DNA of 64,000 nucleotides, from positions 1 through 64,000 of the forward strand of contig JBBFLE010000012.1 of NCBI GenBank assembly GCA_037481695.1, given 5' to 3'. Below are positions 54,068-63,094 of this stretch, piece after piece. Made by a program: the position numbers and the translations under genes. Within the stretch, counting starts at the first letter, position 1; each line of letters opens with the position of its first letter. The notes under the pieces are model-generated. The model saw nothing but the letters and a program-made list of their open reading frames with translations. It was not told the origin of the DNA and ran no database searches. Source of the DNA: a bacterium (lineage in GTDB: Bacteria > Desulfobacterota > Desulfocorpusculales > Desulfocorpusculum).

Positions 54068-55456
54068 ATGAATGAGCAGAATTCTTTTCCGGAATTTCTA
54101 AGAGCCTTTGGGGCATCCCTGCCATGGGATAGGAGGATGTACAGGCAGGACATAAGAGGCAGCCAGGCTCATTGCAGGATGTTAGCCCGCCAGGGAATCA
54201 TAAGCCAGGAGGAGGCCCAACTCATATTGAAAGGGCTTCAAGAGATCCTGGAAGAGATGGAGGCCGGAAGCTTTCCCTTCTCCCTGGAATGGGAAGATAT
54301 CCACATGAATGTGGAGCACAGGCTCATAGAAAAGATAGGGGAGGTGGGGGGAAAGCTTCATACTGCCAGGAGCCGCAATGATCAGGTGGCCCTGGACGAG
54401 AGACTCTTTCTGAGGGAAGAGGTGACAGCCATCCAGTTACAACTCCTGGATCTCTTGGAGACCCTGGTGGAGAAGGCTGCCGGCAGCCTCAGAGCCGTAA
54501 TGCCGGGGTACACCCATCTCCAAAGAGCACAGCCTGTGCTGTTTTCCCATCACATGCTGGCCTACTATGAGATGTTCTTGAGAGACTACAGGCGCATGGA
54601 GCAGTGCAGGGAAAGCCTTCTGGAGCTGCCCCTGGGGGCAGGGGCGTTGGCAGGGGTGGATTTCCCCATAGACAGGAAATGGGTGGCCATGGACCTGGGC
54701 TTCAAGAGGATTTCCAGAAACAGCATGGACGCGGTGAGCGACAGGGATTACCTTTTGGAATTTCTTGCGGCCTGTAACATACTGGGGGTGCATATGAGCC
54801 GGGTGAGCGAGGAGCTGATCCTTTGGAGCTCACAAGAGTTCAACTTCATCAGGCTGGCCGACCCCTTTTGTACAGGCAGCAGCATCATGCCCCAGAAGCG
54901 CAATCCCGACTGCGCAGAGCTCATCAGGGCCAAGGCCTGTTCCCTCATGGGGCATCTGGTGGCCATGTTGTCCATTCTGAAGGGCCTTCCCATGGCTTAC
55001 AACAAGGATCTACAGGAAGATAAGAGGCCCATGCTGGAGAGCTCTGACACGGTGAGGGCATGTCTGCGTGTCTTGGTGCAGATGATAAGAACAATGGAGA
55101 TAAGGCCCTCCAAGATGGCTGCTGCAACCGAGGAAGGGTATCTTACGGCCACGGACCTGGCAGACTATCTGGTGGCCAAGGGAAGACCTTTTCGCAAGGC
55201 CCACGGAATAGTGGCAGAGATCGTGCGTTCTTGCGTGGATAGGGAGATCAATCTGTCCTCCATGGGTTTGGAGGAACTGAGGCGCTTCGATGAGGTGTTT
55301 GAGGATGACGTCTATCAGGTTCTGGATCCCAGGGCTTCAGTGGAGAGAAGGCAAAGCCTTGGAGGAACAGCCACGGTGCGGGTCATGGAGGCCATAGAGG
55401 AGGCCCGCAGGGAAGTGGGCGAGCTGAGAGCGGCTTGCCAAGGGAGGTCCGCATGA
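54068..55456 (+). CDS. argH: Argininosuccinate lyase
   Basis: A 462-residue lyase of the fumarase/aspartase superfamily. WEDIHMNVEHRLIEKIGEVGGKLHTARSRNDQVALDERL and MPGYTHLQRAQPVLFSHHMLAYYEM are substrate regions, and GSSIMPQKRNPDCAELIRAKA is the superfamily loop with the catalytic Ser. It yields arginine and fumarate. The ATGA at its end starts the next gene. Confidence 0.97.
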   Translation: MNEQNSFPEFLRAFGASLPWDRRMYRQDIRGSQAHCRMLARQGIISQEEAQLILKGLQEILEEMEAGSFPFSLEWEDIHMNVEHRLIEKIGEVGGKLHTARSRNDQVALDERLFLREEVTAIQLQLLDLLETLVEKAAGSLRAVMPGYTHLQRAQPVLFSHHMLAYYEMFLRDYRRMEQCRESLLELPLGAGALAGVDFPIDRKWVAMDLGFKRISRNSMDAVSDRDYLLEFLAACNILGVHMSRVSEELILWSSQEFNFIRLADPFCTGSSIMPQKRNPDCAELIRAKACSLMGHLVAMLSILKGLPMAYNKDLQEDKRPMLESSDTVRACLRVLVQMIRTMEIRPSKMAAATEEGYLTATDLADYLVAKGRPFRKAHGIVAEIVRSCVDREINLSSMGLEELRRFDEVFEDDVYQVLDPRASVERRQSLGGTATVRVMEAIEEARREVGELRAACQGRSA

Positions 55457-56559
55457 GAGTGGGAAAGGCCGTGTTCATCCTCCTGGCCGCAGTGGGATCC
55501 GCTGCTTTGATTTTGTCTTGGGGATGCGGTCTCAAGAGCAAACCCAAGCCTCCTACCCTGGTGATACCAGGGACTCCCACCGGGCTCAGGACAGAGGTGG
55601 AAGCCCAGGGGGTGAAGGTAAGCTGTGTTGTGCCGGAGCGCAACACGGATGGATCGGCCCTCACGGATCTGGAAGCCCTGGAAATTCAAAGAGCCGTAGA
55701 ACTTCCCCAGGAGTGTCCCCATTGCCCGGTCAACTTCATGCAAGTAGGGGAGGTTTCTTATTCTTACAGCCCAGGCGAACCCATGCCCAAAGGAAGGCTG
55801 AGCTTTCTGGATCCGGTTGGGAAACCGGGGCTGTACAGGTACAGGGTAGTGGCCAGAAACAGTCAGGGGCAGAGAAGCAAGCCTTCAGCTGCAAGCCAGG
55901 TTTACTGGGATGTGCCCCCAGAGAAGGTGGAGGGGTTAAGAGCCGTGGGCCAAGATCAGAGAGTGGAGCTACAGTGGTCCCATGTGACCAAGGCTGTGGA
56001 CGGCAGTCCCCTTTCCCCGGAGCTGGTAACGTACCAGATCTTCAGGAGCAGGGAGGGAAAAGCTTTTGGCCTGGCCCCCATCAATGCCTCTCCCATTTCC
56101 CAGAACTCTTACGTGGACAGTGCGGTTCAAAACCAGGTGGCCTATGTTTACAAAGTGAGGGCGCTTCGCAAAGCAGGGGACAAGATGGTGCCTGGGGCCT
56201 TCTCCGAGCCGATGGAGGCCATACCTCAGAGGCTTGCACCCCCCGAAGCTCCCAAAGGTCTGGTTGGTTTTCCCACTTCCCTGGGAGTTCGTTTGGTATG
56301 GGAGGGAGGCCCTGGCAAGGGGTTAAGTGGATACAAGGTTTACAGGGCAGCCCGAGCCGAAGGGCCCTGGGCGCTGCTGAGCCAAGAGCTTGTGACTACC
56401 CCTTACTTTGATGACAAGGATGCCGAAGCAGGCCGCACTTACTGGTACAGGGTGAGCAGCTTGGATGACAGCACTCCACCCCTGGAAGGGCAGATGTCAG
56501 AACCTGTAAGGGTTCATGTGCCCAAAACAGCCCCGCCCACCAGGAAGCCAGGGCCTTGA
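55453..56559 (+). CDS. Fibronectin type III-like lipoprotein
   Basis: A 368-residue lipoprotein starting at ATG 55453, overlapping the argH stop. The signal peptide ends LSWGC. About three FN3-like units follow (GTPTGLRTEVEAQGVKVSCVVPERN, EKVEGLRAVGQDQRVELQWSH, APPEAPKGLVGFPTSLGVRLVWEGG), each with GLYRYRVVARN- or YVYKVRALRK-type strands. A similar lipoprotein commonly lies between argH and lysA in related genomes, as I recall; function unknown. The C-terminus is proline-rich. Confidence 0.85.
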   Translation: MRVGKAVFILLAAVGSAALILSWGCGLKSKPKPPTLVIPGTPTGLRTEVEAQGVKVSCVVPERNTDGSALTDLEALEIQRAVELPQECPHCPVNFMQVGEVSYSYSPGEPMPKGRLSFLDPVGKPGLYRYRVVARNSQGQRSKPSAASQVYWDVPPEKVEGLRAVGQDQRVELQWSHVTKAVDGSPLSPELVTYQIFRSREGKAFGLAPINASPISQNSYVDSAVQNQVAYVYKVRALRKAGDKMVPGAFSEPMEAIPQRLAPPEAPKGLVGFPTSLGVRLVWEGGPGKGLSGYKVYRAARAEGPWALLSQELVTTPYFDDKDAEAGRTYWYRVSSLDDSTPPLEGQMSEPVRVHVPKTAPPTRKPGP

Positions 56560-56577
56560 GGGGAGGAAAGGCCGGCC

Positions 56578-57861
56578 ATGCATCATTTCCAATATGTCTC
56601 AGGAGAGCTTCATTGTGAGGGGGTGCCTCTTTCTCGAATAGCCCGAGAGGTGGGCACCCCTGTCTACGTTTACAGCAGTCAAACATTGATTAGGCATTTC
56701 AGGGCCTTCGAGGATGCCTTCCAGGGAGTCCCCCACCTGGTTTGCTTTTCGGCCAAGTCCAACAGCAACCTGGCCATCTTGAGCCTTTTCGGAAGGTTGG
56801 GCTGTGGAGTAGACATTGTTTCCGGAGGAGAGCTGTACAGAGCCCTTAGGGCCGGGATACCTCCAGAGCGAATAGTGTATTCAGGAGTTGGCAAGACGGA
56901 CCAGGAAATGGAAGAGGCTCTCAGGGCTTCCATACTCATGTTCAACATAGAATCCTCCCAAGAGCTGGAGGTTCTCCAGGCCAAGGCCGCAGCATTGGGC
57001 ACAAGGGCTCGCATATCCATAAGGGTAAACCCGGACGTGGATCCCCAGACTCACCCATACATTTCCACGGGGTTAAAGAAGAACAAGTTTGGGATTCAGA
57101 TGGAGAAGGCCTTGGATGATTACAGAAAGGCCAGCCGCATGTCCCATGTGGAGGTGGTGGGTGTGGACTGCCATATAGGCTCTCAGATAACGAGACTCGA
57201 GCCTTTCCTGGATGCCTTGGAGCGCTTGGGAGAGCTGGTGAAAGCCCTGAGAGCAGAGGGCATAGATGTGAGGTATCTGGATGTGGGAGGAGGACTGGGC
57301 ATAACCTACCAGGAAGAATCCCCTCCCCACCCCACTGAGTATGCCAGGGGAATTCTTAAGATCACCCAAGACTTGGGGTGCACGCTGGTGCTGGAGCCTG
57401 GCAGGGTGCTGGTGGGTAATGCAGGGATTCTCCTCACAAGGGTTCTTTATACCAAGGAGGGGGCTTCCAAGAAGTTCGTCATAGTTGATGCGGGGATGAA
57501 TGATCTGGCCAGGCCAAGCCTTTACGGCTCATATCACAGGATACAGCCGGTGGAGGAAAGCCTTCTTCTGGCCGAGGAGCAGGTGGCGGATATGGTGGGT
57601 CCCATCTGCGAATCCACGGATTTCATGGCCCGAGACAGGACAATGCCCTGCTTCAAGAGGGGGGACCTGGTGAGTCTTATGAGCGCGGGGGCATATGGGT
57701 TTAGCATGTCCTCCAACTACAATTCTAGGCCGAGGGTGGCCGAGGTGCTGGTAAGAGGAAACCAATACCATGTGATTAGAGCCAGGGAGACATATCAGGA
57801 TCTGGTGGCCCTGGAGGCGGTCCCCGAGTGGGTCAGGGAGCTGGATGGTCCCAAAGGGTAA
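56578..57861 (+). CDS. lysA: Diaminopimelate decarboxylase
   Basis: A 427-residue fold-III PLP decarboxylase producing lysine from meso-DAP. VCFSAKSNSNLAILSLFGRLGCGVDIVSGGEL contains the PLP Lys, CHIGSQI and LDVGGGLGITYQEE contact the phosphate, and the second-subunit Cys loop is ICESTDFMARDR. ATG 56578 begins right after the lipoprotein gene. Confidence 0.97.
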   Translation: MHHFQYVSGELHCEGVPLSRIAREVGTPVYVYSSQTLIRHFRAFEDAFQGVPHLVCFSAKSNSNLAILSLFGRLGCGVDIVSGGELYRALRAGIPPERIVYSGVGKTDQEMEEALRASILMFNIESSQELEVLQAKAAALGTRARISIRVNPDVDPQTHPYISTGLKKNKFGIQMEKALDDYRKASRMSHVEVVGVDCHIGSQITRLEPFLDALERLGELVKALRAEGIDVRYLDVGGGLGITYQEESPPHPTEYARGILKITQDLGCTLVLEPGRVLVGNAGILLTRVLYTKEGASKKFVIVDAGMNDLARPSLYGSYHRIQPVEESLLLAEEQVADMVGPICESTDFMARDRTMPCFKRGDLVSLMSAGAYGFSMSSNYNSRPRVAEVLVRGNQYHVIRARETYQDLVALEAVPEWVRELDGPKG

Positions 57862-57951
57862 GTCTGAACTCAGGCAAGCTGTTGGGGCTTGGGGCCCTGG
57901 CCGTGGAAAGAGAATTTTCAGAAGAGTTCAAAAAGCTTGGGAGAAGATCTA

Positions 57952-58791
57952 ATGAGGGAGTTTCCCTTTGTGAAAATGAGTGGGAGCGGTAATGACTTCA
58001 TCTTTGTGGATCACAGAGACCTGCAATGGGAGGGCTGTGATCTGGCCCAGCTGGCCAGACTTCTGTGCAGGAGGCGTGTTTCTGTGGGGGCCGACGGCTT
58101 GGTTCTGATAGTGCCCCCCAAAGATCCAGCCCATGATTTTGCATGGAGGTTTTTCAATGCCGACGGCTCCGAAGCAGAGATGTGCGGAAATGCGGCCCGC
58201 TGTGCAGCCAGGTTTGCAAACCTAAAGGGGCTTGTGAGCTCTACTCAGATGCGTTTCGAGACCCTCTCAGGGGTCATAGAAGCCACAGTGGTGGGAGAAG
58301 GGGTAAGGGTCCGCATGGGGGATCCCACTGGAGTTAGGCCCCAGGTGAATTTGATTCTACCAGAAGGTGAACTGGAGCTTGTGTGCATCAATACGGGCGT
58401 GCCCCATGCCGTGAACTTTGTACAAGACCTTGAAGGGGTGGAAGTGGTGGAACTGGGCAGGTTCATCCGTCATCACCAGGCCTTTGCCCCTGCTGGCACC
58501 AACGTGGATTTCGTGCAGGCCATAGACTCCTCTACCATCAAGATGAGAACATATGAAAGGGGAGTGGAGGATGAGACATTGGCCTGCGGCACCGGAGCGG
58601 TTGCCTCGGCCTTGGCGGCCCATCTGACGGGCAAGGCCAAGCCCCCGGTGGAGGTCATAACCAGGAGCGGGGGCAGGCTCAAGGTGGATTTCCTAGCCAA
58701 GGGGGAAGGTCACTACACCCAGGTTTTCCTGGAAGGGGATGCCAGGGTCATATACGAGGGCTCGGTGAAAAAGGATGCCTTCTTAGTGTGA
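57952..58791 (+). CDS. dapF: Diaminopimelate epimerase
   Basis: A 279-residue epimerase starting at ATG 57952 (MREFPFVKMSGSGNDFIFVDHR), after GGGAG; a longer frame starts at 57889. The two active-site Cys lie in EMCGNAARCAARF and LACGTGAVASALAAH. It converts LL-DAP to meso-DAP. Confidence 0.97.
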   Translation: MREFPFVKMSGSGNDFIFVDHRDLQWEGCDLAQLARLLCRRRVSVGADGLVLIVPPKDPAHDFAWRFFNADGSEAEMCGNAARCAARFANLKGLVSSTQMRFETLSGVIEATVVGEGVRVRMGDPTGVRPQVNLILPEGELELVCINTGVPHAVNFVQDLEGVEVVELGRFIRHHQAFAPAGTNVDFVQAIDSSTIKMRTYERGVEDETLACGTGAVASALAAHLTGKAKPPVEVITRSGGRLKVDFLAKGEGHYTQVFLEGDARVIYEGSVKKDAFLV

Positions 58792-58801
58792 GGTGCAAGA
58801 C

Positions 58802-59638
58802 ATGAGTGAGCACTTCGAGACAAAGGCTGCGGCCATAAAGGTGGCCCTGGCAGGAGCTGCGGGCCGGATGGGCCAAAGGCTGGTGCATGCTGTTACCCAG
58901 AGCCAGGGCATGGTTCTTACAGGAGCTCTGGAAGCGGCCAATCACCCCTGCCTGGGAAAGGATGTGGGGCTTGTGGCAGGCACAGGGGAGCTAGGGGTTA
59001 AGATAAGCCAGGACCTGAGACAGGTTCTTCAGGAGGCTGATGTTCTCATAGATTTTACCCATCATGAGGCTTCCATGGGCCATCTGAGGGAAGCTGTGAT
59101 GGCCAAGAAGGCTATAGTGATAGGCACCACGGGTTTCAGCAGGCAAGAATGGGATGAAATCCGTTCCATGGGTCCAGGCACAAGATGTCTTGTTTCTCCC
59201 AACATGAGCGTGGGGGTCAACGTTGTTCTGGGGATCCTGGCTCAGGCCGCCAGGATTCTGGGACCGGATTATGATGTGGAGATCATAGAAGCTCACCATA
59301 GGCAAAAGGCAGATGCCCCCAGCGGCACGGCCCTTCGAATGGCCGAAGTCCTCGCAGAGGCCCTGGGCAGAAACCTGGAGGAGGTCGGGGTCTTTGCCCG
59401 CCATGGGCAAATAGGTCCCAGGAGAAGCGCTGAAATAGGCCTCCAGAGCGTGAGGGCCGGGGACATAGTGGGGGAGCACACAGTGATATTCGGGGGTCTG
59501 GGGGAGCGTGTGGAAATAGTGCACAGGGCCCACAGCAGGGATAATTTCGCTAGGGGAGCTGTCAGGGCCGCGGCTTGGCTAGTGGGGCAGCCCCCTGGAC
59601 TATATGACATGCAAGATGTGCTGGGGTTGAGAAAATGA
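58802..59638 (+). CDS. dapB: 4-hydroxy-tetrahydrodipicolinate reductase
   Basis: A 278-residue reductase. VALAGAAGRMGQRLVHAV is the NAD(P) site near residue 15, DVLIDFTHHEASMGHL and IGTTGFS follow, and EAHHRQKADAPSGTALRMAE holds the catalytic His/Lys region. It takes the product of dapA, which is not in this cluster, to tetrahydrodipicolinate, the substrate of dapL. Its stop overlaps the next start by 4 bases. Confidence 0.96.
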   Translation: MSEHFETKAAAIKVALAGAAGRMGQRLVHAVTQSQGMVLTGALEAANHPCLGKDVGLVAGTGELGVKISQDLRQVLQEADVLIDFTHHEASMGHLREAVMAKKAIVIGTTGFSRQEWDEIRSMGPGTRCLVSPNMSVGVNVVLGILAQAARILGPDYDVEIIEAHHRQKADAPSGTALRMAEVLAEALGRNLEEVGVFARHGQIGPRRSAEIGLQSVRAGDIVGEHTVIFGGLGERVEIVHRAHSRDNFARGAVRAAAWLVGQPPGLYDMQDVLGLRK

Positions 59639-60390
59639 AAAAGTTCGTAAGGTTCCAGCATCAAGGGCAAACAGGCTGGGGAATCCTGGAAGAGGATCTG
59701 GTGTTGTGTTTGGAGGGCACTCCTCCTCATGAGACCAGGGAGTCGGGGCAGAGGCTGAAGCTCGAAGAGGTGCGTCTCCTGGCGCCCTGCATGCCTTCAA
59801 AGGTTGTAGCTGTGGGGCTGAACTATAGAGACCATGCCGAGGAGACGGGTCATCCCATACCAGAGGAGCCACTTCTTTTCATGAAACCCTCCACAGCGGT
59901 GATAGGTCCGGGAGAGAGCATAAGACTCCCTTCAGCCTCACAGAGGGTGGACTATGAGGCTGAACTGGCCGTGGTCTTGGCCAAGCGCACCTATTGCGTG
60001 TCAGAAAAAGAAGCCCTGGATCATGTTTGGGGTTATACATGTCTCAATGATGTAACAGCCAGGGACCTCCAAGCCAAAGACGGCCAGTGGACCAGGTCCA
60101 AGAGCTTTGACACGTTTTGTCCCTTGGGGCCATGGATAGTGGAAGGCTTGGATCCCACTGAGCTTAGCGTGGAAGGCTGGCTAAACGGAGAGCTAAGACA
60201 GCGCTCCAGCACCAGAAACCTGATTTTTCCGGTGCCCAGGCTGGTCTCTTTTGTCTCACACATCATGACCTTGCTGCCGGGAGACGTGATAGCCACAGGA
60301 ACCCCTTCGGGAATAGGACCGCTTAGAAGTGGTGATCGCTTTCAAGTGCGTATAGAGAAAGTAGGAATTCTGGAAAATCCAGTGGGTTGA
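59635..60390 (+). CDS. Fumarylacetoacetate hydrolase family protein
   Basis: A 251-residue FAH-fold enzyme. CMPSKVVAVGLNYRDHAEETG, RVDYEAELAVVLAKRTYCVS (metal ligands Glu), GYTCLNDVTARDLQAKDGQW and LLPGDVIATGTPSGIGPL are the family landmarks. Relatives hydrolyse or decarboxylate 2-oxo acids (acylpyruvases, HpcE-like). Its presence between dapB and dapL is notable but its substrate is unknown. It overlaps dapB by 4 bases. Confidence 0.93.
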   Translation: MKKFVRFQHQGQTGWGILEEDLVLCLEGTPPHETRESGQRLKLEEVRLLAPCMPSKVVAVGLNYRDHAEETGHPIPEEPLLFMKPSTAVIGPGESIRLPSASQRVDYEAELAVVLAKRTYCVSEKEALDHVWGYTCLNDVTARDLQAKDGQWTRSKSFDTFCPLGPWIVEGLDPTELSVEGWLNGELRQRSSTRNLIFPVPRLVSFVSHIMTLLPGDVIATGTPSGIGPLRSGDRFQVRIEKVGILENPVG

Positions 60391-60449
60391 GAGAAGATTC
60401 GGCCCAGATTCAAAGGGAAGAGTTCCCTGTTAAGGAGAGAGTTTTTGCC

Positions 60450-61619
60450 ATGTGGAGCGACAGAATTGCAGGACGTCTTAAGAAGCTTCCCCCTTACCTC
60501 TTTGCTGAGATAGACAAACTCAAGGGAGAACTTCTGGCCAAGGGTGTGGACGTCATAGATCTGGGAGTAGGTGACCCGGATCTGCCCACCCCGGAGCACA
60601 TAGTGGAGGCCTTGAACAGAGCCGCCAGGGACCCTGCAAACCACCGATATCCCTCTTATTCAGGAATGGGAGATTTCAAGGTATCGGTGGCTCGTTGGTA
60701 CAAGAAGCGTTTTGGTGTGGAGCTGGATCCGGAATCAGAGGTGGTGTCCCTGATAGGATCCAAAGAGGGCATTGCACACATCCCCCTGGCCTTTGTTGAT
60801 CCGGGCGAGATCGTGATAGTTCCTGATCCGGGCTATCCGGTCTACCAGGCAGGGACGGTTTTTGCAGAAGGGGTTCCATGGTTTCTGCCCCTGAGAGAAC
60901 AGAGGGGTTTCCTGCCGGATCTGACCGAAATCCCGCAAGAGGTGGCTTGCAAGGCCAAGATGATCTTCTTGAATTACCCCAACAATCCCACGGGTGCCAC
61001 GGCAAACCTGGATTTCTTCCGGGCCCTTGTGGACTGGGCCAGACACTACGAGGTGATGGTCTGCCATGACGCGGCCTACACCGAGATATCCTACGACGGG
61101 TACAGGGCTCCCAGCATACTGGAGGTGGATGGGGCCAAGGAAGTGGCCATAGAGTTTCACTCTTTGTCCAAGACCTATAACATGACAGGGTGGCGAGTGG
61201 GTTTTGCGGTGGGTAACAGGGAATTGGTATCTGGGCTGGGCAGGATAAAAACCAATGTGGACTCGGGCATTTTCCAGGCCGTACAGTGGGCTGGCATGGC
61301 TGCCCTGGAGGGTTCACAGTCCTGCGTGGAAGAAAATAATCGAATATATGGGGAGAGAAGAGATGCCCTGATCAGAGGGCTTCGTAAGGCTGGCTTAGAA
61401 GTGCAGCCCCCCAAGGCCACATTTTACGTCTGGGCTAAAGTGCCAAAGGGACAGAGTTCCAAGGAGTTCGCCAGTCACCTCTTGTCCGAAGCAGGCATAG
61501 TTGCCACTCCGGGGGTGGGCTTTGGTTCCTGGGGAGAAGGTTACATTCGTATGACCCTGTGCGCCCCCCTGGAAAGAATCCAGGAGGCTGTGGAACGTAT
61601 CTTGAAACTGGGGCCTTGA
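60450..61619 (+). CDS. dapL: LL-diaminopimelate aminotransferase
   Basis: A 389-residue class I/II aminotransferase from ATG 60450 (AAGGAGAG upstream; a GTG-type longer frame begins at 60387). RLKKLPPYLFAEIDKLK, DLGVGDPDLPTPEHIVEAL, YSGMGDFKVSVARWYKKRFGV, FLNYPNNPTGATA and FHSLSKTYNMTGWRVGFAVG (PLP Lys) match the DapL family of the MTH52 type. It makes LL-DAP directly from tetrahydrodipicolinate, so no succinyl or acetyl steps are needed. Confidence 0.93.
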   Translation: MWSDRIAGRLKKLPPYLFAEIDKLKGELLAKGVDVIDLGVGDPDLPTPEHIVEALNRAARDPANHRYPSYSGMGDFKVSVARWYKKRFGVELDPESEVVSLIGSKEGIAHIPLAFVDPGEIVIVPDPGYPVYQAGTVFAEGVPWFLPLREQRGFLPDLTEIPQEVACKAKMIFLNYPNNPTGATANLDFFRALVDWARHYEVMVCHDAAYTEISYDGYRAPSILEVDGAKEVAIEFHSLSKTYNMTGWRVGFAVGNRELVSGLGRIKTNVDSGIFQAVQWAGMAALEGSQSCVEENNRIYGERRDALIRGLRKAGLEVQPPKATFYVWAKVPKGQSSKEFASHLLSEAGIVATPGVGFGSWGEGYIRMTLCAPLERIQEAVERILKLGP

Positions 61620-61651
61620 GAAGCAAAGGGGAAAGGAAGGGCCGGGGCCTC

Positions 61652-62158
61652 GTGGAAGATGTTTTCATAGGCTTGGGCTCCAACATCCAGGATCCCAGGG
61701 CCAGGCTCCAGGAGGCTCTTTCTCTGCTGATCTGCCTGCAGGGTATAGAGCTGGTGAGGGTCTCCTCCATTTACAGGAGCGAGCCCGTGGGCTTGGAGGA
61801 GCAACCATGGTTCCTCAATGCAGTGGCTTGGCTGCGCTCTGGGCTGAGGGCAAAGCAGCTCTTGGAGATTTTGCAGGACATAGAAAATCGCATGGGCCGT
61901 GTGAGGAGTGTGCCCATGGGTCCTCGGATCATAGATCTGGATCTTCTGCTGGTAGGACAGAGAATCATACAGGATGAAGGGTTGGAGGTTCCTCACCCCA
62001 GGATGCATCTCAGGAGATTCGTCCTAGAGCCCCTGGTGGAGATCTGTCCCTGGGTTCGTCACCCGGTGTTTTGGAAAACGGCCCGGGAACTCCTCTCAGA
62101 GCTAAAGGACAGCAAAGAGGTGGAGCTTCTAGAGGCGTGGGAGGTGCCAGGGTGCTGA
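61652..62158 (+). CDS. folK: 6-hydroxymethyl-7,8-dihydropterin pyrophosphokinase
   Basis: A 168-residue HPPK. Start at GTG 61652 gives EDVFIGLGSNIQDPRARLQEAL, the family N-terminus. SSIYRSEPVGLEEQPWFLNAVAWL, RMGRVRSVPMGPRIIDLDLLLVG (Asp-x-Asp magnesium site) and VPHPRMHLRRFVLEPL are intact. It catalyses the pterin pyrophosphorylation step of folate synthesis. The next gene starts inside its last codons. Confidence 0.92.
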   Translation: MEDVFIGLGSNIQDPRARLQEALSLLICLQGIELVRVSSIYRSEPVGLEEQPWFLNAVAWLRSGLRAKQLLEILQDIENRMGRVRSVPMGPRIIDLDLLLVGQRIIQDEGLEVPHPRMHLRRFVLEPLVEICPWVRHPVFWKTARELLSELKDSKEVELLEAWEVPGC

Positions 62159-62418
62159 TCCGGCTCATTCTCATTGCAGCAGCTATTTACTTGATCTACA
62201 GGTTGTTTTGGAAAAAAAAGCCCAAGATGCCCTTTGCAACCCGAAGCCGTGAGTCGGGCCATGAGGAGGTGCTTGTTCAGGATCCATGGTGTAAGAGCTA
62301 TGTTCCCAAGGGCCAGGCCATAAGTCTCCATCATGCCGGAGAGACCCTTTACTTCTGCAGTCCTGAGTGCAAGGAGCGATTCCTCTCCAAATCAGAATCC
62401 CATGAACAAGAAGGCTGA
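62152..62418 (+). CDS. Small membrane protein with zinc-finger-like C-terminus
   Basis: An 88-residue protein whose GTG 62152 lies seven bases after GGGAGG and overlaps folK by 7 bases. One membrane helix (LIRLILIAAAIYLIYRLF) is followed by a basic stretch and a Cys motif, DPWCKSYVPKGQAISLHHAGETLYFCSPECKERFL, of the MYM/TRASH or PP0621 type: four potential ligands (Cys, Cys, Cys, plus His). It is not in the larger families I can name. Confidence 0.78.
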   Translation: MLIRLILIAAAIYLIYRLFWKKKPKMPFATRSRESGHEEVLVQDPWCKSYVPKGQAISLHHAGETLYFCSPECKERFLSKSESHEQEG

Positions 62419-62443
62419 GCAATAAAGAAACCCGGAGGAAGAA

Positions 62444-63091
62444 ATGCAGTTTTTCATTGATACAGCGGACATTGATGAGATAAGAGAGGCCAAGCGTATG
62501 GGCATCCTGGACGGTGTTACCACCAATCCTTCCCTGATTGCCAAGACCGGGAGGGACTTTCAAAGTGTTGTGCATGATATCTGTAGAGAGGTGGACGGTC
62601 CCATAAGTCTGGAGGTCATCTCCACCCAAGCGGAGGAGATGGTCAAGGAAGCCGAGGGCCTGGCCGGGATCCACAGGAATGTGGTGGTCAAGGTGCCCAT
62701 AACAGTGGAGGGGATGAAGGCCATGGTGTCCCTGAGCAAGAAGGGCATAAAGACCAACTGCACCTTGGTCTTCTCTCCCATTCAGGCCTTGCTGGCTGCC
62801 AAGGCAGGGGCCACTTATGTCAGCCCTTTTGTGGGGCGCCTGGATGACATATCTGAAGATGGCATGGAACTGGTGGAAAAGATAATACAGATTTATGACC
62901 AGTACGAAATGGATACTCAGGTGATTGTGGCCAGCGTGCGTAATCCCATGCACGTTCTGAGGGCTGCTCTTCTGGGAGCCGATGTGGTGACTGTGCCTTT
63001 CCAGGTGTTGGTGCAGCTGGCAAAGCATCCCCTCACGGACATAGGGCTCAAGAAATTCCTGCAAGATTGGGAAAGGGTTCCCAAGAGATAG
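62444..63091 (+). CDS. Transaldolase / fructose-6-phosphate aldolase-like (TalC/FSA)
   Basis: A 215-residue small-type transaldolase. [54 protein letters not shown] (Schiff-base Lys), [33 protein letters not shown] and [25 protein letters not shown] are all characteristic. It exchanges dihydroxyacetone units in the pentose phosphate pathway or cleaves fructose 6-phosphate. Confidence 0.94.
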   Translation: MQFFIDTADIDEIREAKRMGILDGVTTNPSLIAKTGRDFQSVVHDICREVDGPISLEVISTQAEEMVKEAEGLAGIHRNVVVKVPITVEGMKAMVSLSKKGIKTNCTLVFSPIQALLAAKAGATYVSPFVGRLDDISEDGMELVEKIIQIYDQYEMDTQVIVASVRNPMHVLRAALLGADVVTVPFQVLVQLAKHPLTDIGLKKFLQDWERVPKR

Positions 63092-63094
63092 CCG

